22,683 bases of DNA, from positions 1,202-23,884 of the forward strand of contig DIZT01000290.1 of assembly GCA_002427975.1 (NCBI GenBank). The letters run 5' to 3'. This document shows, one piece after another, positions 8,682-18,159 of the stretch (its first letter is position 1; each line of letters begins with the position of its first letter). The DNA comes from Micrococcaceae bacterium UBA6021 (GTDB taxonomy: Bacteria > Actinomycetota > Actinomycetes > Actinomycetales > Micrococcaceae). The notes beneath the pieces were generated by a model, which was not told the DNA's origin, searched no databases, and was given only the letters and a program-made list of their open reading frames with translations. The position numbers and the translations under genes were made by a program.

Positions 8682-10259
8682 ATGGGGCGAGCCCGCGACA
8701 ATCGCGAGTACGGAGCTGACGCGTCAGCCGGAACCGGACCGGTTTCGCGCCACGCTGACGCCACCGCCGTCGGCGTTGCCCGGCATCTCGGATCCCGGCG
8801 GCGGATGCCTGTATGGCTGAAGATCACCACCGCTGTCCTGACCGTCCTGGTGGTCGGTGGCCTCGGCTTCGCCGGCTACTGGTACTTCCGCTTCCAGTCG
8901 AACATCACCACCGCACCGCTGAGCGCCGGGGAGGGAGCCGGAAGCGAGGTCAATGATTCCACGGACCGGATGCAGATCCTGATCCTGGGCTCGGACACCA
9001 GGGACGGCAAAAACTCCCAGTACGGTTCCGCCGAAGACTCATCAGGCTACGGCCAGTCCGACGTCATGATGCTGATGGACATCTCCGCGGACAACAAGCG
9101 CGTCAGTGTCATTAGCTTCCCCCGCGATCTCCTGGTGGACATCCCGCAGTGCACCGACCCGAAGACCAAGCATGTCTATCCCGCGCGCAGCGGGGTCATG
9201 ATCAACGAAGCCATGGCCGAAGCCGGCATCGGCTGCGCCGTGGACACGGTCAACAAGCTGACCGGGCTCAAGATCGATCACTTCATGATGGCGGATTTCA
9301 ACGCCGTGAAGGAGCTCTCGAACGCCGTGGGCGGCGTGAATGTGTGCATCAGCGACGCCGTTTACGATCCTGACTCCCGGTTGCGGCTGCCCAAGGGCAC
9401 GTCTTCGGTGCAGGGCGAAATGGCTCTAGCCTTCCTGCGGACCCGGCACGCCTTTGCCGACGGCGGCGACCTCGGCCGCATCAAGGCACAGCAGGGGTTC
9501 CTGTCATCCCTCACGCGCAAGATCAAGGATGACGGCACACTGTCCGACCCCGCGAAGATGCTGACCATTGCCGATGTCGTGACCAAGAACCTCACGGTGG
9601 ACGAGGGTCTTGCCTCCGTTCCGTCGCTCGTGACAATTGGCACCCGGCTGAAGAACATTGACATCAGCAAGGTGGCGTTTGTGGCGGTGCCCACCACCCC
9701 GGCAGTCACGGACATCAACCGCCTCCAGATTGCCGAGCCGGCCGGGTCCCAGCTGTTCGCCGCCCTCCGTGGGGACGTGGACCTGACGGATCCCACAGCG
9801 CCCACCACGCCCGCCCCGGCGCCGACGGAAACAACGGCTCCCTCAGCGGCCCCAACAGAAACCGCAGCGCCCGTGCCACCCTATGACAAGGCAATCCAGC
9901 CCGTCACGGTAGCCAACGGGAGCGGCGTCACCGGACGCGCCCAGGAAATTGTGCAGGCCCTGGTTACGGGAGGCTTCACCCAGACCGGGCAGTTCGCAGC
10001 CACACCGGTGGAGCAGAGCGTGGTCTACTACGGCACGGACTTCGCCGACGTCGCAGCCGACGTCGCTGCGCTGCTGGGGATCCCGGCCGCCCAGGTCCAA
10101 TCGGCACCTCGAGTCGCCGGAGTCCAGGTCTACCTCGGGACGGACTTCGCTTCCGGTACAACCTACGGCGCCGTGGCACTGCCTGAGGGCATCGTCAACC
10201 AGACGGCCGGCGATACCGTTTGCCAGCAGGCCAACCCGGCGCTGATCGTCCGCGGCTGA
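8682..10259 (+). CDS. LytR-CpsA-Psr (LCP) family cell-wall glycopolymer ligase
   Basis: A 525-residue membrane-anchored extracytoplasmic protein. LCP enzymes transfer lipid-linked glycopolymers (teichoic acid, arabinogalactan or capsule, depending on the species) to peptidoglycan. The cytoplasmic N-terminus is followed by one membrane helix (about 45-68, ITTAVLTVLVVGGLGFAGYW). The LCP domain runs from about 97 to 340, with ILGSDTRDG, SDVMMLMDIS and the arginine-aspartate motif SFPRDLLVDIP (Arg148, Asp149). A Pro/Thr/Ala-rich linker (about 367-403) connects to a C-terminal LytR_C domain from about 405 (QPVTVANGSGVTGRAQEIV). The start is ATG at 8682, with GAGGAAGG (8666-8673) 8 bases upstream. 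TAAAAT at 8640-8645 may be its -10 element. The gene ends 3 bases before a large inverted repeat. Confidence 0.93.
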   Translation: MGRARDNREYGADASAGTGPVSRHADATAVGVARHLGSRRRMPVWLKITTAVLTVLVVGGLGFAGYWYFRFQSNITTAPLSAGEGAGSEVNDSTDRMQILILGSDTRDGKNSQYGSAEDSSGYGQSDVMMLMDISADNKRVSVISFPRDLLVDIPQCTDPKTKHVYPARSGVMINEAMAEAGIGCAVDTVNKLTGLKIDHFMMADFNAVKELSNAVGGVNVCISDAVYDPDSRLRLPKGTSSVQGEMALAFLRTRHAFADGGDLGRIKAQQGFLSSLTRKIKDDGTLSDPAKMLTIADVVTKNLTVDEGLASVPSLVTIGTRLKNIDISKVAFVAVPTTPAVTDINRLQIAEPAGSQLFAALRGDVDLTDPTAPTTPAPAPTETTAPSAAPTETAAPVPPYDKAIQPVTVANGSGVTGRAQEIVQALVTGGFTQTGQFAATPVEQSVVYYGTDFADVAADVAALLGIPAAQVQSAPRVAGVQVYLGTDFASGTTYGAVALPEGIVNQTAGDTVCQQANPALIVRG

Positions 10260-10262
10260 CGG

Positions 10263-10328
10263 CAGCAGGCACGTTGCAAAAAGAGGCGGAGCCGCACGGC
10301 CCCGCCTCTTTGTGCAACGTGCCTGCTG
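10263..10328. terminator. Large two-way terminator between the LCP and M13 peptidase genes
   Basis: The two 31-base arms (10263-10293 and 10298-10328) pair with two mismatches (A10279/G10312 and A10290/C10301) around a 4-base loop GCAC. The inner part, an A-run plus GAGGCGG facing CCGCCTCTTT, is a classic terminator for both directions. A perfect 16-bp outer stem (CAGCAGGCACGTTGCA and its complement) extends it. The element fills the 77-bp gap between two convergent genes. Confidence 0.92.
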
Positions 10329-10336
10329 AAGAGTGA

Positions 10337-12289
10337 CTACCAGATGCTGACGCGTGCGTCCTGCGGCATCCACATGCCGTCCTGGTCAGTTACGCCGAAG
10401 GCCTCGTGGAAGGCATCGAGGTTCTTGGCGATGGCGTTGGTCCTGAACTCGTTGGGGGAGTGGGGATCCGTGGCGAGCCTCCGAATGGCCTCTTCGGACC
10501 GGATCACCTGCCGCCAGCCGGCGGCCCAGGATGCGAAGAACCGCTGCTGGCCCGTGAGTCCGTCCAACACCTCGGGTTCCTTGCCGTCAAGGCTGAGGAG
10601 GTAGGCCTTATAGGCGATGGTCAGGCCGCCCAGGTCGCCGATGTTTTCCCCGAGCGTCAGCTTGCCGTTGACGTTGTGCCCTGGCGCCGCATAGGGCGAC
10701 AATGCGTCGTACTGTGCCACCAGCTTGGCCGTGAGTTCCTCAAAGGCCTTCCGGTCATCCTCGGTCCACCAGTTCCGGAGGGCGCCGCCACCGTCGAACT
10801 GTGAGCCCTGGTCGTCAAAACCGTGACCGATCTCGTGGCCGATCACCGCGCCGATGCCTCCGTAATTGACGGCATCATCAGCGTCAGCCGTGAAGAACGG
10901 CGGCTGCAGGATAGCGGCGGGGAAGACGATCTCGTTGAGCATCGGGTGGTAATAGGCGTTCACCGTCTGCGGTGTCATGAGCCATTTGTTCAGGTCCACC
11001 GGCTTGCCTACCTCGTCGAGGTGGCGGTCGACGTCGGCGTTGTGGGCCCGCTCAACATTCCCCAGCAGGTCCTCGGGGTCGACATCCACCGCGGAGTAGT
11101 CGATCCACTGGTCCGGGTAGCCGATCTTGGCGCGGAATGCCTGCAGTTTCCGCAGGGCCTCGGCCTTTGTCTCCTCGCCCATCCAGGCAAGGCCGGTGAT
11201 GGATTGCCGGTAGGCCTCGATCAGGTTGGCCACCAGGGTCTGCATGCGTGCCTTGTGCGTTTCCGGGAAGTGCTTCGAGACGTAGATCTGGCCAACGGCC
11301 TCGCCGAGCGAAGCTTCCACGACGGCGACGGCACGCTTCCAGCGGTCCTTGTTCCGGGGGGTGCCGCTGATGGTTGTTCCGTAGAAGGCAAAGTTGGCAT
11401 CCACGAACTCGGAGGAGAGGTAGGGCGCGGCAGCGTTGATGACGCGCAGGGCCAGCCACTCCTGCCAGGTGGCGAGCGGTTCGGAGTCCAGCAGGCGTGC
11501 CGCCCCACTGAAGAAGTCCGGGGTGCTCACCACGATCTCCTTCCGCTTGTCGGCGTCGATCCCGGCAGCTTCGAACCAGGTGTCAAGGAGCGGGAACAGG
11601 GTTGCTGCTTCCTCAGAGGACTTGAGGTTGTAAGTCTTCTGCGGGTCCCGCAACGTGACGTTGTCCCAGTGGTGGGAGGCCAGGCTGGTTTCGAGTGCCA
11701 CGACGCGCGCGGCCGAAGACACAGGATCAGCCACTCCCGCCAGGGTGAACATGGTCCGGACATGATCGCCGTAGGCCGTGACCATAGGGGCGAACTTCTC
11801 TTCGCGGTAGTAGGACTCGTCGGGCAGTCCCAGTCCGCCTTGGCCGGTGTAGAGCAGGATACGGTCCGGGCTGCCCGCGTCCGGAGCCGGGTAGATGTAG
11901 AAAAGCCCGGACACGTCGGACCGGAACAGCCGGCCGGCCAGGGCCACGAGGCCGGCAACGGTGGTGGTGGCAAAGACGTCGGCAAGCCGTCCGCGGATGG
12001 GCTCCATGCCCTTGGCCTCCGCGGTGGCTTCGTCCATGAAGCTGTTGTAGAGGTCACCCACCTTCCGTTCGATGCCGCTGGCGCCGTCACCTTTGGAACC
12101 GGCCTCCTCGATGATGTCCCGGACCGCGATCTCTGCCCCGTCGCGCAGAGCGGTGAACGTTCCCTCAAGTGGCCGGTCATCCGGAATTTCGGTGGCCTTG
12201 AGCCAGGTCCCGTTCACGTGTTGGTACAGGTCATCCTGCGGCCTGACGGTGTGGTCAATGTTGGATAGATCGATCCCCGAGATGGGCAC
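10337..12289 (-). CDS. M13 family zinc metallopeptidase (PepO/neprilysin-like)
   Basis: The 650-residue protein belongs to the M13 (neprilysin) endopeptidase family. The zinc site is HEIGH at 485-489 within VIGHEIGHGFDDQGSQFDG. The third ligand comes from GENIGDLGG (Glu548, with Asp552 supporting catalysis). The substrate-binding NAYYHP lies at 444-449, and the C-terminus has the family ending (HSPNEFRTNAIAKN then FGVTDQDGMWMPQDARVSIW). The N-terminus DDLYQHVNGTWL is the usual M13 N-domain opening. No signal peptide or membrane helix is visible, so unlike eukaryotic relatives it is probably cytoplasmic, acting on peptides. The start is GTG at 12289, with GAAGGAG 6-7 bases upstream. It is convergent with the LCP gene and divergent from leuA. 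Confidence 0.95.
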   Translation of the reverse strand: MPISGIDLSNIDHTVRPQDDLYQHVNGTWLKATEIPDDRPLEGTFTALRDGAEIAVRDIIEEAGSKGDGASGIERKVGDLYNSFMDEATAEAKGMEPIRGRLADVFATTTVAGLVALAGRLFRSDVSGLFYIYPAPDAGSPDRILLYTGQGGLGLPDESYYREEKFAPMVTAYGDHVRTMFTLAGVADPVSSAARVVALETSLASHHWDNVTLRDPQKTYNLKSSEEAATLFPLLDTWFEAAGIDADKRKEIVVSTPDFFSGAARLLDSEPLATWQEWLALRVINAAAPYLSSEFVDANFAFYGTTISGTPRNKDRWKRAVAVVEASLGEAVGQIYVSKHFPETHKARMQTLVANLIEAYRQSITGLAWMGEETKAEALRKLQAFRAKIGYPDQWIDYSAVDVDPEDLLGNVERAHNADVDRHLDEVGKPVDLNKWLMTPQTVNAYYHPMLNEIVFPAAILQPPFFTADADDAVNYGGIGAVIGHEIGHGFDDQGSQFDGGGALRNWWTEDDRKAFEELTAKLVAQYDALSPYAAPGHNVNGKLTLGENIGDLGGLTIAYKAYLLSLDGKEPEVLDGLTGQQRFFASWAAGWRQVIRSEEAIRRLATDPHSPNEFRTNAIAKNLDAFHEAFGVTDQDGMWMPQDARVSIW

Positions 12290-12404
12290 AGAGGCTCCTT
12301 CGTGTGACGTGCCGCGGCCGGCGCTGGCACCGGCCGCGGCGTCTGCATGGTGGACGTTGCTGGGGGTGTTGCTCCTTCATCTTACGCACCCGTGTTACTG
12401 TGAA

Positions 12405-12464
12405 ATGGTGCGCGCAGAACTGCTCCTTCTTAGCTGCCGCGGCGAGGCCTCAGACGCGATTTAG
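12405..12464 (+). CDS. leuA leader peptide (four consecutive leucine codons)
   Basis: A 19-codon reading frame, MVRAELLLLSCRGEASDAI, lies 81 bases upstream of leuA. Codons 6-9 (12420-12431) are CTG-CTC-CTT-CTT, a run of leucine codons just before a strong hairpin. This is the expected layout of a leader peptide that senses charged leucyl-tRNA and controls leuA by attenuation. TACTGT (12396-12401) fits a TANNNT -10 element so close to the start that the transcript would begin near 12408; the true start may therefore be a leaderless GTG at 12408 rather than ATG at 12405. Leader-peptide control of leuA has been predicted in other Actinobacteria; for this sequence it is an inference from layout. 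Confidence 0.75.
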   Translation: MVRAELLLLSCRGEASDAI

Positions 12465-12487
12465 CGCAAGGCCCACCCTCGTCGCGG
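12437..12487 (+). promoter_or_regulatory. leuA attenuator hairpin
   Basis: CCGCGGCGAGG (12437-12447) pairs over all 11 positions with CCTCGTCGCGG (12477-12487), with one G-U pair. It is followed by the T-rich AGTTTGTGTTG, a plausible but imperfect terminator tail. The left arm starts 5 bases after the leucine codons, so a ribosome stalled there would cover it. A competing pairing, GGCCT (12446-12450) with AGGCC (12469-12473), shares two bases with the hairpin and remains available when the ribosome stalls, so it could act as antiterminator. Mechanism is inferred. Confidence 0.65.
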
Positions 12488-12521
12488 AGTTTGTGTTGCC
12501 CGGCCACCCTTTCAGATTTGA

Positions 12522-14285
<1,764 letters not shown>

Positions 14286-14295
14286 TCCGGAAAAT

Positions 14296-14340
14296 GTTGC
14301 GCACCGGGACTCCCGGCGCGCAACGCACCGGCATTGCCGG
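14296..14340 (+). terminator. Terminator region after leuA
   Basis: GTTGCGC-A-CCGGG (14296-14308) pairs with CCCGG-C-GCGCAAC (14312-14324): 12 base pairs with one A/C mismatch and a 3-base loop. A second small hairpin, CCGGC-ATT-GCCGG (14328-14340), follows and is succeeded by CTTTCC. The T-tract is weak, but the position 10 bases after the leuA stop and the stem strength support termination or 3'-end protection. The pair fills the gap before recO. Confidence 0.65.
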
Positions 14341-14369
14341 CTTTCCGGAACTCAGTGCGAAGATTAACC

Positions 14370-15122
14370 GTGGTCCAACAATCCTTTGCTGCCCGGTCCT
14401 ACCGGGATGATGCCGTGGTGCTCCGTACCCACAAGCTGGGCGAAGCCGACCGCATCATCACGCTGCTGACCAAGCACCACGGCCAGATCCGCGCGGTGGC
14501 CAAGGGAGTACGGCGGACCAGCAGCAAGTTTGGGGCCCGGCTGGAGCCGTTTATGGTCGCGGACCTGCAGCTGGTCTCCGGAAAGTCGCTGGATATTGTC
14601 ACGCAGGCTGTTGCCAAGGGCGCCTACGGCAGCAACATCGCCGCAGACTATGGCCGCTATACCGTTGCCGCAGCCATGACCGAAACGGCCGAAAGACTGA
14701 CCGACGTCGACGGCGAAGCCGGCACCGCGCAGTACAACCTGCTGGTGGGGGCGCTTGCTTCGCTGAGCCGGGCTGAACACGCGCCCGGACTGATCCTCGA
14801 TTCGTATCTCCTGCGGGCCCTCGCCACCGGCGGCTGGGCCCCGAGTTTCACCGACTGCGCCCGCTGCGGCCGGCCGGGCCCCCACACGGCGTTTTCGGCT
14901 CCGCTCGGCGGCATGGTCTGCGCTGACTGCAGGCCACCCGGCTCGCCTGCGCCGGCGGCGGAGACCGTCGTTCTGCTGGGCGCCCTGCTGACCGGTGACT
15001 GGACGACGGCGGACGGTTCGCAGGTGCCGCACCGCCGGGAGGCTGCCGGGTTGGTGGCCGTATACCTGCAATGGCACCTTGAACGTGTCCTGAAATCCCT
15101 CAAACATGTGGAGCGTGGCTGA
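14370..15122 (+). CDS. recO: DNA repair protein RecO
   Basis: The 250-residue recombination mediator works in the RecFOR pathway, binding SSB and single-stranded DNA to load RecA. The N-terminal OB-fold signature is clear ([39 protein letters not shown]). A zinc finger lies in the C-terminal half with cysteines at 163, 166, 184 and 187 (CARCG ... MVCADC). The start is uncertain: GTG at 14370 gives the start usual for the family, but neither it nor the in-frame GTG at 14355 has a good ribosome-binding site, and ATG 14334 lies in the terminator stem region. It is followed after 2 bases by uppS, an arrangement common in Actinobacteria. Confidence 0.93.
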   Translation: MVQQSFAARSYRDDAVVLRTHKLGEADRIITLLTKHHGQIRAVAKGVRRTSSKFGARLEPFMVADLQLVSGKSLDIVTQAVAKGAYGSNIAADYGRYTVAAAMTETAERLTDVDGEAGTAQYNLLVGALASLSRAEHAPGLILDSYLLRALATGGWAPSFTDCARCGRPGPHTAFSAPLGGMVCADCRPPGSPAPAAETVVLLGALLTGDWTTADGSQVPHRREAAGLVAVYLQWHLERVLKSLKHVERG

Positions 15123-15124
15123 CA

Positions 15125-15955
15125 GTGGCTTTGGGAAAAAAGAAGAGTCCTTCGCGGCAGCGGACCACCCCGGTGGTGGCGCCGTATCCCCACCCCTCCG
15201 GCGCGGTGGCCCCGGCGATCCCCGCCGAATTCATCCCCCGCCATGTCGCCATTGTGATGGACGGCAACGGCCGTTGGGCCAACCAGCGGGGCCTGCCGCG
15301 GATCGAGGGCCACAAAGCCGGCGAGCCCGCCCTGCTGGACGTGATGGCGGGCGCTATCGAACTTGGTATTGAGTATGTGAGCGTCTATGCGTTTTCCACC
15401 GAAAACTGGCGTCGCTCGCCGGAAGAAGTCCGCTTCCTGATGGGATTTAACAAGGACGTGCTACGAAGGCAGCGCAATCAGCTGGACGAGTGGGGTGTCC
15501 GCGTGCGGTGGTCCGGCCGGCGGCCCAGGCTGTGGGGATCAGTGATCCGCGAGCTTGAAGAGGCTGAGGAATTTACTGCGGGCAACAGCACCTGCACGTT
15601 GACCATGTGTGTTAATTACGGTGGCCGTGCCGAGATCACCGATGCGGTGGCAGCCATTGCCGCCGAGGTAGCAGCGGGCCGGCTCAAGCCCGGCGCCATC
15701 ACCGAGAAGACCATCCAGAAGTTCCTGGACGAGCCGGACCTGCCGGATGTGGATCTGTTCCTGCGGAGCTCGGGGGAGCAGCGGCTCTCCAATTTCCTGC
15801 TGTGGCAGTCGGCGTACGCTGAGTTCGTCTTTATGGACACGCTGTGGCCCGACGTTGACCGCCGAACACTGTGGGACGCCGTCGAAATCTATGCACAGCG
15901 GGACCGGCGCTACGGCGGCGCAGTCGACGCTGCGCCGGGTTCAGCCGTACCGTAG
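15125..15955 (+). CDS. uppS: Isoprenyl (polyprenyl) diphosphate synthase, cis type
   Basis: A 276-residue cis-prenyltransferase that extends isoprenyl diphosphates with isopentenyl diphosphate to make the lipid carrier for cell-wall synthesis. The signature [12 protein letters not shown] (Asp46 catalytic) is followed by [24 protein letters not shown] and the C-terminal [26 protein letters not shown], all diagnostic for UppS. Whether the main product is decaprenyl or undecaprenyl diphosphate cannot be told from the sequence. About 35 residues of basic/proline-rich N-terminal extension precede the core. The start is GTG at 15125, 2 bases after the recO stop, suggesting coupling. The last 46 bases overlap the end of the convergent hydrolase gene, and no terminator is visible between them. 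Confidence 0.96.
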   Translation: MALGKKKSPSRQRTTPVVAPYPHPSGAVAPAIPAEFIPRHVAIVMDGNGRWANQRGLPRIEGHKAGEPALLDVMAGAIELGIEYVSVYAFSTENWRRSPEEVRFLMGFNKDVLRRQRNQLDEWGVRVRWSGRRPRLWGSVIRELEEAEEFTAGNSTCTLTMCVNYGGRAEITDAVAAIAAEVAAGRLKPGAITEKTIQKFLDEPDLPDVDLFLRSSGEQRLSNFLLWQSAYAEFVFMDTLWPDVDRRTLWDAVEIYAQRDRRYGGAVDAAPGSAVP

Positions 15956-16920
15956 CCCCGCAGCCAGCGGGTGAGCCGTGCATAGGCGTCGGCCCGCACT
16001 TTGGCAGGGGAGAGGAACACGTCGTGGAGCGCGCCGTCGATCCGTTCCACCGTGACGCTGTGCCCCAGTGTCAGGGCGCGGAGGGCGATGATGTTGACGT
16101 CCAGGACAGCGTCGGTCCGCCGCATTTCCTCGGACCAGAACGGACCGTTGGCGCTGCCCTGGGACAGCAGCACCAGGATGGGGATGTCGATGCCGAGGCC
16201 ACGGGCCACCTTGGTTTGGCCGGCCAGGACGGCACTGAGCCAGCCCACCCGGAGCGGAAACGCCATGGGCGGCCGGAACCTGTCGTCAAGGGGCCACTCG
16301 CCGTCGGCTGAGCTGCTGATGGTCCGCCAATAGAAGCCCCGCTCGGGCAGGCGAAGCACAGCCTCCGGCCGGAAGCGCGCCACGGGTCCCACCATCGTGG
16401 ACGCGGCGCGGCGTACCAGCGAGCTGCCGTGCATCTCCAGCCAGGGACTGTTCAGTACCAGCTGCGAGACTGCCCCGGGGTGCCTGCTGACCCAGAGGGC
16501 GGCCACCAGGCCTCCGGTGGAGTGGCCCATCAGCGTGAGCGAACCCCCGGGTACCGCTGCCGGGGAGCGCGGGTCGGCCCGGATGATGGCGATGGCCGCC
16601 TCAAGCTCGGCGTCGTAGTCCGCCAGGTTCGCCACGTAGCCGCCAGGCGTTTCCGGGCGCAGGCTGCGGCCATGGTTGTGCATGTCCAGCGCGTAAAACT
16701 CGTACCCGCTCCGCGTCCAGAACTGCGCGAGATCCACATTGAAGAAATAGTCGCTCCACCCGTGCAGGAACAGCACCGTCCGCCTCCGGCCGGAGCCCGG
16801 CTCTTCCCCTACCGGACGGTAGCGAACCAGAGTGGCAGTCCGTTGGACGCCGTCGTCGCCCGCGGCTTGGAACGCACATGCTTCGAAGCCGTCACCGAGG
16901 ATATCTGGCTGCCACTTCAT
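15910..16920 (-). CDS. Alpha/beta hydrolase (monoacylglycerol lipase/lysophospholipase-like)
   Basis: The 336-residue protein has an alpha/beta-hydrolase fold: the oxyanion-hole motif [10 protein letters not shown] (51-60), [11 protein letters not shown], and the nucleophile elbow GHSTGG with Ser134. A late histidine (His299, [10 protein letters not shown]) fits the catalytic triad; the acid is probably Asp270 or Asp274. The elements resemble the lysophospholipase/monoglyceride lipase group, but the substrate is unknown. No signal peptide is visible. The start is ATG at 16920; there is no ribosome-binding site, but TAGCAT on the minus strand (16927-16932) lies 6 bases upstream, as expected of a -10 element for a leaderless mRNA. 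The 3' end overlaps the uppS 3' end by 46 bases, so each gene's tail is antisense to the other. Confidence 0.88.
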   Translation of the reverse strand: MKWQPDILGDGFEACAFQAAGDDGVQRTATLVRYRPVGEEPGSGRRRTVLFLHGWSDYFFNVDLAQFWTRSGYEFYALDMHNHGRSLRPETPGGYVANLADYDAELEAAIAIIRADPRSPAAVPGGSLTLMGHSTGGLVAALWVSRHPGAVSQLVLNSPWLEMHGSSLVRRAASTMVGPVARFRPEAVLRLPERGFYWRTISSSADGEWPLDDRFRPPMAFPLRVGWLSAVLAGQTKVARGLGIDIPILVLLSQGSANGPFWSEEMRRTDAVLDVNIIALRALTLGHSVTVERIDGALHDVFLSPAKVRADAYARLTRWLRGYGTAEPGAASTAPP

Positions 16921-16925
16921 GGCTT

Positions 16926-16932
16926 TATGCTA
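16926..16932. promoter_or_regulatory. Candidate overlapping -10 elements of divergent promoters
   Basis: TATGCTA contains TATGCT on the plus strand (16926-16931, toward pyrD) and TAGCAT on the minus strand (16932-16927, toward the hydrolase). Both fit TANNNT. The minus-strand element is 6 bases from the hydrolase ATG, matching leaderless transcription; the plus-strand start would fall near 16938. No clear -35 was found on either strand. Confidence 0.4.
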
Positions 16933-16995
16933 ACCGGGGACGCGTCTATGGCGGACCGGTTTGGTCTGGACCGCCAGAGACGGAAAACTAGAGCC

Positions 16996-18069
16996 ATGCG
17001 CGTATATCCGACATTCTTCAGGCTGGCCTTCTCGTGGATGGACGCAGAACGCGCCCACAAGATTGGATTCAAGGGGATCAAGCTCGCCCACACTTCCGGC
17101 GCGGGGCGGCTGCTGCAGAAGTTCACCGCACCCGCGCCTTCCCTGCAGACCACGGCCTTTGGCGTGACGTTCCCGTCCCCGTTCGGCCTCGCGGCGGGAT
17201 TCGACAAGGAGGGACTCGGCATCGAAGCCCTCACCGAACTTGGCTTCGGCCATGTCGAAGTTGGCACCATCACCGGCCAGGCACAGCCCGGCAACGAGAA
17301 GCCGCGCCTCTTCAGGCTGATAGAGGACCGGGCTGTCATTAACCGGATGGGATTCAACAACGATGGCGCGGCCGCCGTCGAACCGCGGCTCAAAGCAGCC
17401 CGCGCCGCCCTGCAGCTCAAGCACCCCGCCGTGCGCCCCGTGATCGGGGTAAACATCGGCAAGAGCAAAGTGGTGGAACTCGACGACGCCGTGGCCGACT
17501 ACCTCATCAGCGCCCGGAGCCTGGCGCCGGCCGCGGACTACCTGGTGGTCAACGTCAGTTCACCCAATACGCCCGGGCTCCGCCTCCTGCAGGATGTCCA
17601 GACGCTCCGCCCCCTGCTGACCGCGGTGGGGGAAGAGGCAGACAAGGCGGCCGGCCGGCACGTCCCGCTGCTGGTGAAGATTGCACCGGATCTCAGCGAT
17701 GAGGATATCGACGACGTCGCGAAGCTGGCTTTGGACCTCAAGCTGGACGGAATCATCGCCACCAACACCACCATCGGACGGTCAGGTCTCAGTTCGCCGG
17801 CAGCAAAGGTGGATGATTGCGGCGCCGGGGGCCTGTCCGGTGCGCCGCTGAAGCAGCGTTCGCTGGAAGTCCTCCGCCGGCTCAAGGAGGCAACCGGGGA
17901 CGCGATCACGCTGGTGGCCGTCGGCGGCGTCGAGACGGCAAGAGATGTCCAGGACCGGTTGGATGCAGGAGCCACGCTGGTCCAGGGCTACACGGCTTTC
18001 CTCTATGAGGGGCCTTTCTGGGCGGCGCGGATCAACCGCGAATTGGCGAAGGCGCGACGCAACCGCTGA
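16996..18069 (+). CDS. pyrD: Dihydroorotate dehydrogenase (quinone), class 2
   Basis: The 357-residue flavoenzyme oxidises dihydroorotate to orotate in pyrimidine synthesis, passing electrons to membrane quinone. The N-terminal helical segment (MRVYPTFFRLAFSWMDAERAH) is the membrane-associated region specific to class 2. Core motifs are LAAGFDKEG (66-73), GTITGQAQPGNEKPRLFR, NRMGFNNDG, GVNIGKSK, NVSSPNTPGLR (catalytic serine, Ser189), VKIAPDLSDEDI and GGVETARDVQDRLDAGA. I chose ATG 16996 because it begins the family's usual N-terminus. An in-frame ATG at 16948, with GGGGA 7 bases upstream, would add 16 residues (MADRFGLDRQRRKTRA) and has the better ribosome-binding site, so the start is open. 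The gene is divergent from the hydrolase and ends 5 bases before a strong terminator. Confidence 0.95.
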   Translation: MRVYPTFFRLAFSWMDAERAHKIGFKGIKLAHTSGAGRLLQKFTAPAPSLQTTAFGVTFPSPFGLAAGFDKEGLGIEALTELGFGHVEVGTITGQAQPGNEKPRLFRLIEDRAVINRMGFNNDGAAAVEPRLKAARAALQLKHPAVRPVIGVNIGKSKVVELDDAVADYLISARSLAPAADYLVVNVSSPNTPGLRLLQDVQTLRPLLTAVGEEADKAAGRHVPLLVKIAPDLSDEDIDDVAKLALDLKLDGIIATNTTIGRSGLSSPAAKVDDCGAGGLSGAPLKQRSLEVLRRLKEATGDAITLVAVGGVETARDVQDRLDAGATLVQGYTAFLYEGPFWAARINRELAKARRNR

Positions 18070-18074
18070 ATGAA

Positions 18075-18115
18075 ACAACAAAACCCCGGCGGTCCCACCG
18101 CCGGGGTTTTGTTGT
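18075..18115. terminator. Perfect 19-bp stem terminator, two-way
   Basis: ACAACAAAACCCCGGCGGT (18075-18093) and its exact complement (18097-18115) flank a CCC loop. The stem has a GC core with AAAA/TTTT flanks, so it can terminate transcription in both directions. It lies between the convergent pyrD and DUF3043 genes. Confidence 0.95.
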
Positions 18116-18159
18116 CTCAAAGGGGTGCTGCCGGGGCTTGGGCCGCCCACACGTCAGGG

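Noticed and set aside
10823..12268. A 481-codon plus-strand open frame opposite the M13 peptidase
   Set aside because: It is an antisense shadow caused by high GC and codon-position bias; no ribosome-binding site or recognisable domain, while the minus strand encodes a full M13 enzyme.
16429..18069. A 546-codon open frame ending in PyrD
   Set aside because: The extra N-terminal part is the antisense of the hydrolase gene; PyrD's own N-terminus begins at 16996 (or possibly 16948).
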